From Asterella californica (Eukaryota; Streptophyta; Marchantiopsida; Marchantiales; Aytoniaceae): a stretch of 64,000 nt of DNA. Position numbers and translations under genes: made by a program. The notes under the pieces are model-generated. The model was not told the DNA's origin. It made no database searches and saw only the letters and a list, made by a program, of their open reading frames with translations. Each line of letters opens with the position of its first letter. Within the stretch, counting starts at the first letter, position 1. The stretch covers positions 33,231,501 to 33,295,500 of the forward strand of contig JAYKYS010000001.1 in the NCBI GenBank assembly GCA_036924285.1, in the 5' to 3' direction. Of this stretch, positions 43,713-55,147 are shown in pieces.

Positions 43713-44699
43713 TGACAAGTCCGCCAAGTCTCTCAACTGTTGAGTAAGTTCTTCTATCAAGTTATGTTGATTTCGGTTCTCAACAGGTCGCTGCTGCTGT
43801 CTAGGTCCTCTCTGTGCTGGGATAGGTACTGCAGGCGCTTGAGGAACCACTTGGGGAACCACTATAGGTGCTTGAGGTATTGCAGGAGGAGCTACAGGAA
43901 CATGAGGAGCTACTCTCTGGTCTGGCAAGGTCTCTGGCTGCAGTACCATCCTACCACGACGTTGTCTAGCAAGGGTGGATACTGCTTCCTCTACTCTCCT
44001 CCAATCAGATGTAACTCCCCCTTCAGCCCCTCGATCAGCCAACATGAAACAAAGCCTATCTGCTGTGAACTCATCCAGAGCCCCTAAGAACAACTCTGTC
44101 TTCCTAGCATCCAACGTCAACCTCTCTAGACCAGAAAGCTGAGAGTACCTCTTCTCAAATTCACGGATCACTTCATTCAATCCCATGGAACGTCCAGGCT
44201 GACGCTCTATCCAATCCATGAGAGTTCTTCTGGTGACTCTTTCAGAGTCCTCTTCTAGAAATTCTTCTCTCAGTGCACGTTCAAACAGAGTCCACCCACC
44301 TAAATGTCTTCTCTGTAAATTTCTAACCTTCTCTCTCAATTCAGGGACAACAGTCAACTCAAAGCTTAGAATTACCTCAACTTCAGGTGCCCTGACCAAC
44401 TCCATCTCACCCACATACTCCCGCAGGTACCTAGTAACGTCTCTTCCATCGAACCGCCCACATCGACCAACAATCGCTTGTAATGCTCTTGTGGACTTCT
44501 GCTCAACTCCCCCAATTGCAGGTTGCTGCTGTATCAAAGCAGCCAACGCCTGAAGAATCTGAGACGTGTCAGGCTGTGCTGCTGCTGTTGGAACCACCGT
44601 AGGCCCTCCTTGAGAACCAATTCCTTCCTGAACAGGAGTCCCCTGAACAGGAGCACCTTGAGCAGCAGCCACACCCTGTACAGCAGCACTGTGATCCAT
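43713..44699 (-). pseudogene. gag: gag of element D, zinc knuckle deleted
   Basis: Starts MDHSAAVQG at 44699, 43 bp inside the PBS-proximal edge. A Gly/Pro/Gln-rich N-terminus is followed by a capsid-like part with STRALQAIVGRCGRFDGRD, LMDWIERQPGRS and LDARKTELFLGAL. The C-terminal Pro/Gln-rich region ends at LIEELTQQLRDL. Compared with D-prime, about 105 bp plus a smaller piece are missing at 43713-43730, among short caagtc repeats. This removes the CCHC knuckle and shifts the frame, which then runs to 43536 out of register. Confidence 0.85.
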
Positions 44700-44741
44700 T
44701 TCTCTCTCAATCTGGTCAATTCTCCAATCAATCACCCCAAT

Positions 44742-44761
44742 TGCTCTCAGTGGAAGCACCA
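44742..44761 (-). promoter_or_regulatory. PBS-like motif of D
   Basis: Plus strand tgctctcagtggaagcacca, two bases from the LTR, identical to the motif of E. Confidence 0.6.
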
Positions 44762-44763
44762 GA

Positions 44764-46613
44764 TGTCGTGGTGAGAGTCTTTCTTGGGGAGGGCGGACCT
44801 CCTGACTGTGATAGATCAAAGAGAAATGACCAGAAAGGAAAACAGGTCGCTGCAGACGATGAAATCTCAAAACACAGCCTCTTGTGCTCACCAATTGCAA
44901 AACAAACACTCAAGCACGCACTCAGGTACACAAATATGTCTCTCCGGAGTAGAAATAGCTTTATTTCAGCGTCAACTGCTTCACTGTTAAGAAAATATCT
45001 CTCTCCTCCTCTCCTAAGTCCTTCTCAGCTGAAAATTCCAAGGAATTTGATCTTACGACAACCAAAGCCTTGTCAAAAACGATCTCCTTCCAATAAACCA
45101 CCTCTGTCCGTTCAATCTACTCCTTCCAAACCTCAAAACTGTGTAACATATGAGGTTCTTGTCTCCAAAACACTTTCCTGCCTCTCTCACGATCTCCCCT
45201 GCTCACTCCACTAAATTCTGTCAGAAAAATCGATCCTCACTCAGCCTCCAAGCTTCTCAGCGTCTCCTCCCCTCAATCCACTCAATTCTGTCAAAAAAAT
45301 CGATCCCCACTCAGCCTCCAAGCTTCTCAGCGTCTCCTCTCCTCAATCCACTCAATTCTGTCAAAAAAATCGATCCCCACTCAGCCTCCAAGCTTCTCAG
45401 CGTCTCCTCTCCTCAATCCCTAATTCTGCTCCTTTTTCCTCCTTCCGCCTCAGTTCTCTCAGAAAACTCCCTTGAAAAGTGTCCCCGATCTCCAGCCGCC
45501 GCAGGTATTAAACCTAAAAGTTAAGGCCCCAGCTTAAGCTGCCCCCCTGCTGTCCTTATAAGTGCACTCACTTATCACAAGCAGGGCCCTAGCTTAAGCT
45601 GCCCCCCTGCTGTCCTTATGCGTACAAAGCATTTTTTACAAAGTTGACCCCTTTTTAATATAAGTTTCGCAGTTGTCTCTACAAACTCTATCCCTACACT
45701 GATAAAGGCTCACATAACCTCATTCCCCATTGCAAGCCTACTCGATGATTATTTAACTATTTAGCAAAAGTTTCCTGTGCTCTTGATGCCATCCTGAATA
45801 TACTACAAGCCATCCAATGTAGGCCGAAGCCCCTACACTTATGAGGCTGCCCCACAAGGCTTACAGCCCCCCCATATGCGCACCAGGTATCTCCCATAGT
45901 ATATTCAGGATGGCATGCGGAGGCTTAGGCCAGGAAGCCCACGATTAAGAGAGATACCGGTCTCCCGCCCCTAGGTATACAGGACATGGTTGAATACCCA
46001 ACATAGACTCCCATCCGGGAGGCCAACATGCCAGAACAGGAACCAGAGGCCAGGAGGGATTGATCCTGAGACCACTTCCCTCCTAGGCAGGCGCCCTATC
46101 ACTGGGATGGCCTCTAGTTCCGTTCAAAAAGCTTTTACTGTTTGTACATATGCTTTACTAAGGAAATTTTCCTGTAAAGTCTTTACTAGCCTTTTCTGTG
46201 CTAACATCTCTATACAACTCCGTTTTTAATGAATAAGGAGTCAAAACTATAGTATTCAGGAACACCTACACACCCACGCTATCAGATTCTGAGTTCAAGT
46301 CTCGAGTCAGAATCGACGAATTTCCCTCTTTCACATATTTCATAGCCTAAAACTCGTACTAACTATTGCTTAAAACACTTTTTGTCAAAACTAGGAGCAT
46401 GAGGTCGCTCTCCTCGTCGAGCTTTACATCCTGGTGTCTTTCGACTCTCTTAAGGGTGATACTCCAACCCAAGCTAGGGGGCAGCTTGTCAAGCATGGCC
46501 CCAGCTTAGCTCCTGCCTAGCTTGTTAAGCTGCAGGGCAGCTTCCTTTACACAACAAAGAAAAGATCTCCTTGCAACTAGTTTTCACTGTACATACCCAT
46601 GTACAACACGACA
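44764..46613 (-). repeat. 5' LTR of element D (1850 bp)
   Basis: About 99.3% identical to 36764-38613 by eye. Carries the same tandem units, inverted repeat and tRNA-like boxes. Confidence 0.95.
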
Positions 46614-46617
46614 CCGC

Positions 46618-46981
46618 TCTTCTTCAATATAGTCTTGAAACGAGCCTCCAACTTCTCAGTCCTTTCTGCGTAAACCCTCACCTTCTCAACATCTCATTGC
46701 TTCAAGAAGGTCACCTCGATCATGAGCTTCTCATAGCTCTCATCCGGCAGAAAGTTCTCAATTAGAGCCTCCGTCAAGCTTTCCCATGTATCCATCTTAG
46801 TCTTGTTCCTTCTGTATTCCTCATACCAAGTCAATGCGGTATCCTCTAAGAAATCAGGCAATAGTGATGCCCACTCTTCCTTCTTCCTCTCATGGTTTCT
46901 TATGCATGCTCGCTTGAAATCTCGCACAAAGGTTTCTACATCCTCACCATCCTTTCCATAGAAAACTTGAAGCTTCCCCAT
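46618..46981 (-). pseudogene. gag: gag of element C, N-terminal part
   Basis: Starts MGKLQVFYGKDGED at 46981. Capsid-like sequence is open to 46694, where a TGA replaces the Gly of A (KQGDAEK). It resumes after D at 36763 in the same protein. Confidence 0.88.
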
Positions 46982-47276
46982 CTTAAATTCTTGATGTCTT
47001 CTCCTCTCCTCAACACGATATCTCTCTTCGTTTTCTAATATAGGATGAACATTACTAACTCCATGCGAGCATAATCAACCATCGATAGCAAGAAAGGAAA
47101 GGATTCCACCATAATCGCCTGCGCTATCTCCTCACCGAACGTATGCATGAGTCGCATCCTCATTGTCACCTTCTCCACCATCTGGATTACCATCTCCATC
47201 ATGCGTTAGCTGAATTTTCGTCTGAAGATGGCAGCTTCTCCGTTTCAACTCCTTGCTCCTCTCTCAATCTTCTAGA

Positions 47277-47669
47277 CTAAGATGCCAACAGGGCAATCAC
47301 GTCTCCACACTCGTGCTCCTTTGGCAAACCTTCAATTCCACAGTTTGAGCAGATGTTTTCGTCTTTAAAAACACGCGAAGGAGACGATGGACCAACTCGG
47401 AGACCTAGATCGATAGAACTCCTTCCTTCACGAGGGTTTTCTCTCTTGAATCTCACGGGACAACTTGCTGCATAGTGACCCAACCCTCTACAAAAGTAGC
47501 ACCACGGTTCTGTCCTCAACTTCTTCTTGGAAGAGTCTTGCTTGTTTCTCTCCGTTCTCTCTTCAAATTCGACCTTTAACTCTCTAGAACGTTCGTCCAC
47601 ACCCACTATGACATCAAGATTTTGAGGAAGGTTCCTAAGCCTCACTACCCACTCTTTCTGACCCTCCAT
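47277..47669 (-). pseudogene. pre-gag zinc-finger ORF of C, truncated (130 aa)
   Basis: Matches the ORF of A (1261-1731) almost exactly and keeps both zinc motifs (CYFCRGLGHYAASC and CSNCGIEGLPKEHEC). A TAG after ALLAS, at about 47277, removes the last 26 residues present in A. Confidence 0.75.
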
Positions 47670-48264
47670 GATCTTGACTTAAATTCGACCCCATGCAGAT
47701 TTTGATCGATGGGACTACCAGCTGAACTTCTGACAGCGATATCTTGAGCTCTGTAGCTCCAAAACTAGTGATGTTTGGATCAATAGATAGATCAAGAGCT
47801 TCTCCAGTCCGTCGTGAAGTTTCAAAGACGTCCGAGAAATACAGAGAAAATGACGGTGACTGTAAACTCGATCAGAATGCGAATCGTCTACACCTTCGGA
47901 CTCTTAGTCTCTCCTCCTTTTAGTCTCAACGATAAGGACTATCACTCAAAGAACCTGATAAGAGTGATCTGATCCTCTACCCTCATGAACATATAAGATT
48001 ATATGAACCACTCTACTCTCAGATTTAAACTCTAACACTCGACACGTTCTCTTCAGCTGATTCTAACATCCTATGTGTACAGAATGTACAAGATGACCTC
48101 AAATGCATCGTAGATGACAACCGGATACACGAATGGCTCTAAGGTCTCTAGCATGGCGGTACCTCTAGCCTCTCCAAGAGTTCTCTCGATATGTTATCTC
48201 ATAACGTCCTTCTGTCTGATGTAAAACTGCACACGAAACATATCTCTCAAGCCTCCTAGTGAGG
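47670..48264 (-). other. untranslated leader of element C
   Basis: Close match to the leader of A (1732-2325). No frame supported. Confidence 0.5.
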
Positions 48265-48281
48265 TCACGGCAACGAAACCA
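48265..48281 (-). promoter_or_regulatory. primer-binding site of C, tRNA-Glu-like
   Basis: Minus strand TGGTTTCGTTGCCGTGA, four bases from the LTR, two mismatches to the expected tRNA-Glu PBS. Confidence 0.6.
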
Positions 48282-48285
48282 AAAA

Positions 48286-49068
48286 TGTGACCCTCAAGCT
48301 TGCTACCGGTCCTGTCTCCCACCAGGGTAAACCTCTGATGGCCTTTGAGGAGGCGCATCATGGAACTAAGAGGCCTCGGCTAAATCCAACTCTCAACATT
48401 CTCATATCTCTTCCTCATTGAGAACGAGAACTCTCATGGAGACGCATAGATGAAAAACACACCCTTTATAGATATGGCCTAACGGCTTCCAAATACAAGG
48501 CAAAGGGAGGATGAGAGATCACTCCACAACCCCTCTATTTATACTACTGCAGATTTACCATGGTAACTACTTGTAAATCTGATTTACTGTAATTTACCGA
48601 GACCAAGTCAAAGGTAAAAGTCCTAAGTCAAGAGTAGATTTCTCCTCTTTTGACTCTACTCTAATAATTAGGATTCTTCTAGAAGTATAAAGGAATCTTT
48701 TAAAGGAATCTCGGATTGCTCCTTACAAGACAAAATACTAACACATAATTGAGCCAAAAAGGTCAACAACCCTCTTGATTGTTTGACCCTTAAGTCTCTA
48801 CAACCAATAAAAATCAGTCACGCATAAGACAAGGGTGTATTATTCACATCCTTGTCATTTTATGCACAATCAAACAAAATAGTAGTTCTCACACTTTAGA
48901 ATATTCTAATATTTTGTCCTCAAATACCTCCAACTCTAACTGTGACTACTCCTAGTTATCTGTCACTAACTTAGAGTATGGTCTAGCCTTGGGACTTATT
49001 TAGAAGACTCACCACACATAGTTATAACTATCCATATATTTACTACTATGCAACCCCTAGGTGTTACA
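48286..49068 (-). repeat. 5' LTR of element C (783 bp)
   Basis: Matches 31509-32292 and 2347-3130. Followed by the target duplication gatc. Confidence 0.95.
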
Positions 49069-49104
49069 GATCAGGTAGATATTGCCACTGAGCAATCAGA
49101 GTAG
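49069..49104 (+). pseudogene. last codons of B-family gag frame after C
   Basis: The frame that enters C at 31508 continues here (DIATEQSE) and stops at TAG 49102-49104. This shows that C landed inside a coding frame. Confidence 0.5.
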
Positions 49105-50640
49105 GCAGCAAGCACCGCAGACAAGTTAATCTTGTCCCAATTAAGTAAGAACCGAACATGCTATCTTAAGGGTGGCAGTTTTCAGTGTAAAATTAGTTAT
49201 GATACCATGTGACAGCATAGGTAGCGTAGGAAACAACAAGGTGGATGGCTAATCAGGAAGGGAAGAGGCTTGCATGTGGAGTGGTAGCCTTCTGACAGCG
49301 CCCATCTCTCCCTGGTGGTCGTCTCCTCTGTTTTTCTCGTGGTAGAAGGCATAAGTAGGATCGAAGAGTAGGAAATTGAGTTCTGCACACGCACAAACAT
49401 CTTACGGTGCAGATTAGAGGCACATGAGGGGCAGTTAGTTACACACACACTACACCCGATGTTAGAGACATACGAATAGTCTAGGATTATACCGGAGGGG
49501 TCTGCATACTTGTCACCAGCAGTGGTTCAAAGATGTAGATAGAGGTAGTGTACAGTTTAGGAACAGGGAACGGCATCCTCGTGCAGTCCTGTTGGCTAGA
49601 CTGTTGTGTCGAGGAGTAGGCGCAAGAAGTGGAGGGAGTGAGCTTCCCAATGTCAATGTGACATCTTCTCGGAGAATGGATTGCGGATTTGAATGCAGAA
49701 GCTTTATTCATGTCTTCTGGGTGGTGGGTTTTCTTGGATTCACTCCCGATTGTGCATGGGAAGCGTTCTTCTTGAGTGGCGGTGACTGTCAGCAGTTGTG
49801 GAATTGTAGCTTGGCTCGTCCAGTAGAGCACTTCAGATCTACGTACGGACGGTTTGATGGATAAGGGATCCCAGAAGATAGAGTAGTCTGAGCAGCGAAG
49901 CGAAGAAGAAAGAAGCCTTCTTCCCACAACAGAAGATGACATCCTCAAGTAGAAGACGGTGCAACTGTACACCCGTTTGTTGTCTTCCTCCCCAATGTAT
50001 TACAAGCAGGGATGGCTTGTTAGTCAGGATCCGGACTAGAAGCCTGTCGGAATCTGAATTTCTCCTTTTCATCTTGTTTTCTCTTGTTTGGATTTTCCCT
50101 TCTTCCCCATCTTCTCTCATCTTCCCTATCTTCTTACCTTCTTCTAGTGAGCTTTCGAGACTTCTATTGAGCTTCCGTGAAGGTGAATGTCGTTGTAGTG
50201 CTGCAGGAAGATCATTTTCGTAGGCAGAAGCATGGGAAGGCTACAGGGGGAATACACCATGTGATTAATCTAACCTGTTGGAATGTGAGTGCGAGAGTAA
50301 GGTGTAACAGTCGTTACTAGTCGACTTCTGCAAAGCAGGACAGTCTTCTGGAGGTGTGAGAAGCCGAGTCCAACCCCCAGAAGTCGAGAATTGCTTCGGG
50401 AAGACGGTACTGAGAAGACCGGAAGAAGTGACCTGGAAGTAGGAAGCGCGTCTTCCCGAGCTTCTCTGTGAATAGTTGTGTGATATTTTAGTTAGTAGTT
50501 GTTTGTTTAGGTCCAGAGCACCTTTTGGCGAGTCTGGAAGACGTGTGGTTTTGTGAGAAGACGGGATTCCTAGGCGAAACCCGTGTGTTTGTGTGTTTGA
50601 ACATATCTTAGAACTTAGAGCAGCGTCACTTGTGCAAATC
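49105..50640. other. B-family non-coding stretch without pol
   Basis: About 1.5 kb with no recognisable pol. 49936-49970 matches 53310-53350 (acaacagaag, catcctcaagtagaag, caactgtac), so part of it is B gag-like. Scattered GAAGAC hexamers support B origin. The 90- to 160-codon frames here resemble nothing I know and are not conserved elsewhere in the window. Confidence 0.45.
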
Positions 50641-52640
50641 CTCTGTGGGAGCGATATCTTGTATACTAAATGGGCAAAAGGAGTAATCCTGCGACACTAC
50701 ACTTCTTTAGAAGGAAGATGATTTACGATCGTTTTTGCAACAAGAAGTTGACTTCTTCGGAAGACGGCCGTCTTCCGAGAAGCGTTTTCTCAGTTGTGTC
50801 TTCCGAAGACGGAAGACTACAGACGACCGAAGACGGAAGACACGTATCTTCCGGAAGACAACGACCACAGAAGCCTAACCACGTATTACCCAGTAAAGAA
50901 GTAGATGTATCTACCAGGTAGCACCAAGGTAGTAGGTAGGTCAAGAAGGTCAAGTAGGTCGAAGAACCCCTAAACTGCGCGAGAAGATATGAAGGAAGCG
51001 CATTAGCGCAGAATCATCACCGCTTTCCGCATCGAAGGCATTATCTCAGAAGATCGAGTTAGGAGATGGCGCATCGAGTTAGGAGGTGGTGCATCGAATT
51101 AGGAGGTGACCGAATTGAGTGAGGAAGGCCAGCAGAGTGAAATCGAGTAAAGCACGGATCGATTCGCAGCTAGAGAGAAGGCGAGGACGAAATTCTGAGA
51201 GAAGGAAGCACCATCGAGCTGAAGGAGTCTTCTGTAGACTCCCGGAAGTAGACATTGAAGGACAACTGAGAAGAATCAGAGGTGGAGTCTTGTTCGATTG
51301 AGGAGTGACAAGACATTGACGGCAGTAGCAGCTCTGTGGAGTCGCATTAGAGCTGGGGTCAGAGCCGGAACCACGCAGAAGATTGAAGACACTACGGAAG
51401 CGGACAAAAGACTGTTTGAGGTTCTTCTCATGTTCTCTTTCCTTCTTACCGCTTCTCGTCTCTTGTTCAGTATCCCCCGCGCTTCCTCGATTGTTTGCAG
51501 GCAAACCAATCGATCGTTTCCCCATCCCGCATTTTCCTTCTGTGAAATTGGGCGCGGAAGTACTGCCCAATTTTTGACAATCATCTTCTAGCTTCTTCTT
51601 GAACTATAAGCGAGCTTCCTTGACCATTGTTCTCAAATTCGATCCCGCAGCTATCAATTTTCTTACCCTACCGCACCTCTACTCCCGAATCCTTGAGCAG
51701 AAGACGCTTCGGAAGATCTGAACATCTTTGGAAGACGCTTTTGAATCCTGAACATCTTCAGAAGACGCTTGTAGATGTCTGAAGTCTTCGGAAGACGACT
51801 ATGTGCAATTCGTATCGAGAGTGGATTGGATTTGCTTTTGTGTTAAGAGAAGCTTGGTACGAATCCTGAGTGACTTGGTAAGTTTTTTATTGTTTTCGAG
51901 AAGCTGAACGTTGGGAACCAAGCCTATGCCTCTCGATCTTCCAAACTTATCAAATCCACATTTTCCTAGAGAGACTAGAAGGCTGGCAGAATGCGCGAGA
52001 AGACGAGAGGGTCCGTTACGGATCACTTCTGTCCGACCCATAGCAGCCTATTCCTTCTTCTTTCTGAACTTAGAAGAGAGTTGTGAGAAGTCTTACTGGC
52101 AGAATCTGGAGAGAATGGTCGAGGGTCATGTCTTCCTGTCATGCAGCAAGCTTCTTTTGAGTGTGTATGAGAGGTGAGAAGTCAGAAGAACAGAGTGCGA
52201 ATGTCTTGTGTCTGTTGTGAGGTTAGATTGCGTGTAGGAAGCAGAAGACAGACGAGATCAGTGAAGGGAAGCCTGGCTTCGGAAGTCTTCCGAGAACGTT
52301 ATTGAATCGGAAGCTGTCTCGGGAGTCTTCCCAGAGGCCACTGTCACCGTAGGAGCCCGCGACCATCTTCTGAACTTTTCATACACTCTACTTCTCGCAT
52401 ATCTTGTATTTTTTGTTAGGAAGTAGGATGTAATGCAAGGTGGGTTGTCTTCTTAGGAATCCATGCGAGGCATTGCTTAGTTAAGATTATTTAGATATAG
52501 CTCGAAAGACGAGAGCTACTTAGGAAGCACTGTTAGAATCCCGGAAGACGAAATAGCTGTCTTCCGGGGGACTAGATTCGTCTTCTGAGAGTGGAAGCTA
52601 GACTGTGAGAACTTGAGAAGGACTGAGCCTTCGATTCACA
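50641..52640 (+). repeat. second B-family LTR-like region (edges approximate)
   Basis: Homologous from 50703 on to 7328 onward, with the same dense GAAGAC clusters near 50750-50870. The left 60 bp differ from the other copy, so the LTR start is unclear. The right edge merges into gag-like sequence. Confidence 0.55.
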
Positions 52641-52683
52641 GTAAGTACTTGTGGCTTAGTGCAACAGAGTTTCAAGTATGTAG

Positions 52684-53368
52684 ATGCATCCTCGAGGTTT
52701 GATTTTACCGGCAGCAGAATTGACCGAGGTCAAACCCTTCATCAAGGAGTTGGGTCTCGACTTCTTCCTGTGGGATTGGAACCTCGCCGACCAGGGTCTT
52801 CTGGAGGAGGTTTGGGCAGCATTACCTCCTCGCAACCTTGTACCTACGAAGGCAGGAGTAGCTCGTGGAAGACCAACTTCTTGGACAGAGGAGTGGTGGC
52901 ACAGGGTCTTTCATAGTCAGAATCTGAGAACCGAGGTTATTGGCTCGAGAAGAAGATCTTACCCATGATCTCGGAGAAGTTACATATGCTTGGAAGCACA
53001 TCTTGTCTCTTCCTGGAGGACAGACAGGAAAGCAACGGATGGAAGGTTGAATCTTACCGGGAGCTGCAGAAGCGTCTTCTGGCGAAGTTGTTCCTTCACC
53101 TCTTTCCTAAGGAGAAGGCGCAGAAGACGAGGTATCTTGGAAATCAGGACGTGGAGTTCCTGGAAGTAGTGTGTGTCGAAGAGAATGTCAACTGGGGCAC
53201 GTTCTTCCACGCATATGTGCAGGCAGAGCTGGTGTACTTAGGCACTCCGGCAGGAGGACATCTTACTATGTTCTTCTGTTACCTGCACGTGGCCAAGGGG
53301 GACTTCACGGAAGATCCACAACAGAAGACGACATCCTCAAGTAGAAGATTGTGTAACTGTACGCACGT
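52684..53368 (+). pseudogene. B-family gag-like region, interrupted by D-prime
   Basis: The best-preserved B gag start: open from 52684 (MHPRGLILPAAEL) to 52968, with LKELGLDFF-like, LLEEVWAALPP and WWHRVFHSQ segments. A frameshift near 52940 moves the reading to the frame with LLAKLFLHLFPKEKAQ, NVNWGTFFHAYVQAEL and FFCYLHVAKGDF. It stops where D-prime begins at 53369. No domain recognised. Confidence 0.6.
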
Positions 53369-55102
53369 TGTCGGGTTGAGAGTCTTTCTTGGAGAGGGCG
53401 GACCTCCTAACTGTGATAGATCAGAGAGAAATGACCAGAAAGGAAGATAGGTCGCTGCAGACGATGAAATCTCAAAACACAGCCTCTTGTGCCCGCCAAT
53501 TGCAAAACAAACACTCAATCACGCACTCAAGTACACAAATAGATCTCTCCGGAGTAGAAATAGCTTTATTTCAGTGTCAACTGCTTCACTGTTTAAGAAA
53601 ATATCTCTCTCCTCCTCTCCTGAGTCCGTCTCAGCTGAAAATTCCAAAGAATTTGATCTCACGACAACCAAAGCCTTGTCAAAACGATCTCCTTCCAATA
53701 AACCACCTCTGTCCGTTCAATTCTACTGCCTCCAAACCTCAAAACTGTGTAACATATGAGGTTCTTGTCTCCAAAACACTTTCCTGCCTCTCTCACGATC
53801 TCCCTTGCTCACTCCACTCAATTCCGTCAGAAAAATTGATCCCCACTCGGTCTCCAAGCTTCTCCGCATCTTCTCTCCCCAAACCCTAATTCTGCTCCTT
53901 TCTCCTCCTTCCGCTTCCACTCACTCCGAAAACTCCTCTGCCAAACTGTTTGAAAGGTCCCCCGATCTTCAGCCACCACAGTATTTAACCTAAAGTTTTA
54001 AGGCCCCAGCATAAGTTGCCCCCTGCTGTCCTTATAAGCGCAGTCACTTATCAGAAGCAGGGCCCTAGCTTAAGCTGCCCCCCCTGATGTCCTTATGCGT
54101 ACAGAGCATTATTTACAAAGTTGACCCCTTTTTAATACAAGTTTCACAGTTGTCTCCACAAACTCTACCCCTTCACTAATAAAGATTCACATAACCTCAT
54201 TCCCCATCACAAGCCTACTCGATGATTATTTAACTAATTAGCAAAAGTTTCCTGTGCCCTTGATGTCATCTTGATGCCATCCTGAATATACTACAAGCCA
54301 TCCAATGTAGGCCGAAGCCCCAACACTTATGAGGCTGCCCCATAGGGCTTACAGCCCCCCCATATGCGCACCAGGTATCTCCCATAGTATATTCAGGATG
54401 GCATGCGGAGGCTTAGGCCAGGAAGCTCACGATTAAAAGAGATACCGGTCTCTCACCCCTAGGTATACATGACATGGCTGCATACCCAACATAGACTCCC
54501 ATCCGGAAGGTCAACATGCCAGAATAGGAACCAGAGGCCAGGAGGGATTGATCCTGAGACCACTTCCCTCCTAGGCAGGCGCCCTATCACTGGGATGGCC
54601 TTTGGTTCCGTTCTAAAAGCATTTAAAACTTGTACATATGCTTTTACTGTAGAAATCTTCCTGCAAAGTCTTTACTAGCCTTTTCTGTGCAAACTTCTCT
54701 ATACAACTCCGTTTTTAATGAACAAGGAGTCAAAACTATAGTATTTGTGAACACCTACACACTCACGCTATCAGATTCTGAGTTCAAGTCACGAGCAAGA
54801 ATCGACAGATTTCCCTCTTTTGTACATTTTTCAATTTAAAACCCGTACTAACTATAGCTTAAAACACTTTTTGTCAAAACTAGAAGCATGAGGTCTCTCT
54901 CCTCGTCGAGCTCTGCATTCTGATGCCTTTCGACCTCTTTCAAGGTGATATTTCAGTCTAAGCTAGGGGCAGCTTGTCAAGCATGGCCCCAGCTTAGCTC
55001 TTGCCCAGCTTGTTAAGCTGCAGGGCAACTTCCTTTACACAATATAGAAAAAACATCTCTTTGCAATACTTTTCATTGTACAGACCTATGTACAATATGA
55101 CA
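53369..55102 (-). repeat. 3' LTR of D-prime (1734 bp)
   Basis: Clearly homologous to the D LTR but with one rather than three 70-bp units. Retains the 18-bp inverted repeat and the tRNA-like boxes (54544-54592). Confidence 0.92.
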
Positions 55103-55116
55103 TTCACCCCCTCCAA
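55103..55116 (-). promoter_or_regulatory. polypurine tract of D-prime
   Basis: Same GGAGGGGGTGAA as in D and E, adjoining the 3' LTR. Confidence 0.75.
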
Positions 55117-55147
55117 ACCTGCACATCCTCTGGTATGTGCCAATCCG

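Larger units (their letters stand above)
36764..46613 (-). mobile_element. Ty3/gypsy element D (lineage 2), inserted in gag of C
   Basis: Complete minus-strand element of 9850 bp with 1850-bp LTRs (36764-38613 and 44764-46613) differing at about 13 positions. Target duplication ccgc (36760-36763 and 46614-46617); the uninterrupted target is visible in A near 675. The LTR termini are the perfect pair TGTCGT/ACGACA, except that one LTR has TGTCAT. Gag lacks its zinc knuckle and pol has a frameshift and a stop. Confidence 0.96.
31509..49068 (-). mobile_element. Ty3/gypsy element C (lineage 1), interrupted by element D
   Basis: Complete minus-strand element flanked by the 4-bp duplication gatc (31505-31508 and 49069-49072). 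3' LTR 31509-32292, polypurine tract 32293-32305, pol and gag 32313-36763 and 46618-46981, pre-gag ORF 47277-47669, PBS 48265-48281, 5' LTR 48286-49068. About 7.7 kb without D. Stops in gag and pol make it defective. It interrupts a B reading frame. Confidence 0.96.

Noticed and set aside
44218..44553. Plus-strand ORFs of 80-140 codons opposite gag and pol of C, D, D-prime and E
   Set aside because: They mirror the coding strand of conserved retrotransposon genes and have no independent conservation or motifs; they are antisense shadows.
49487..49972. 161-codon minus-strand ORF between C and the second B LTR-like region
   Set aside because: No motif, no second copy, and it overlaps a plus-strand B-derived segment; coding status cannot be supported.
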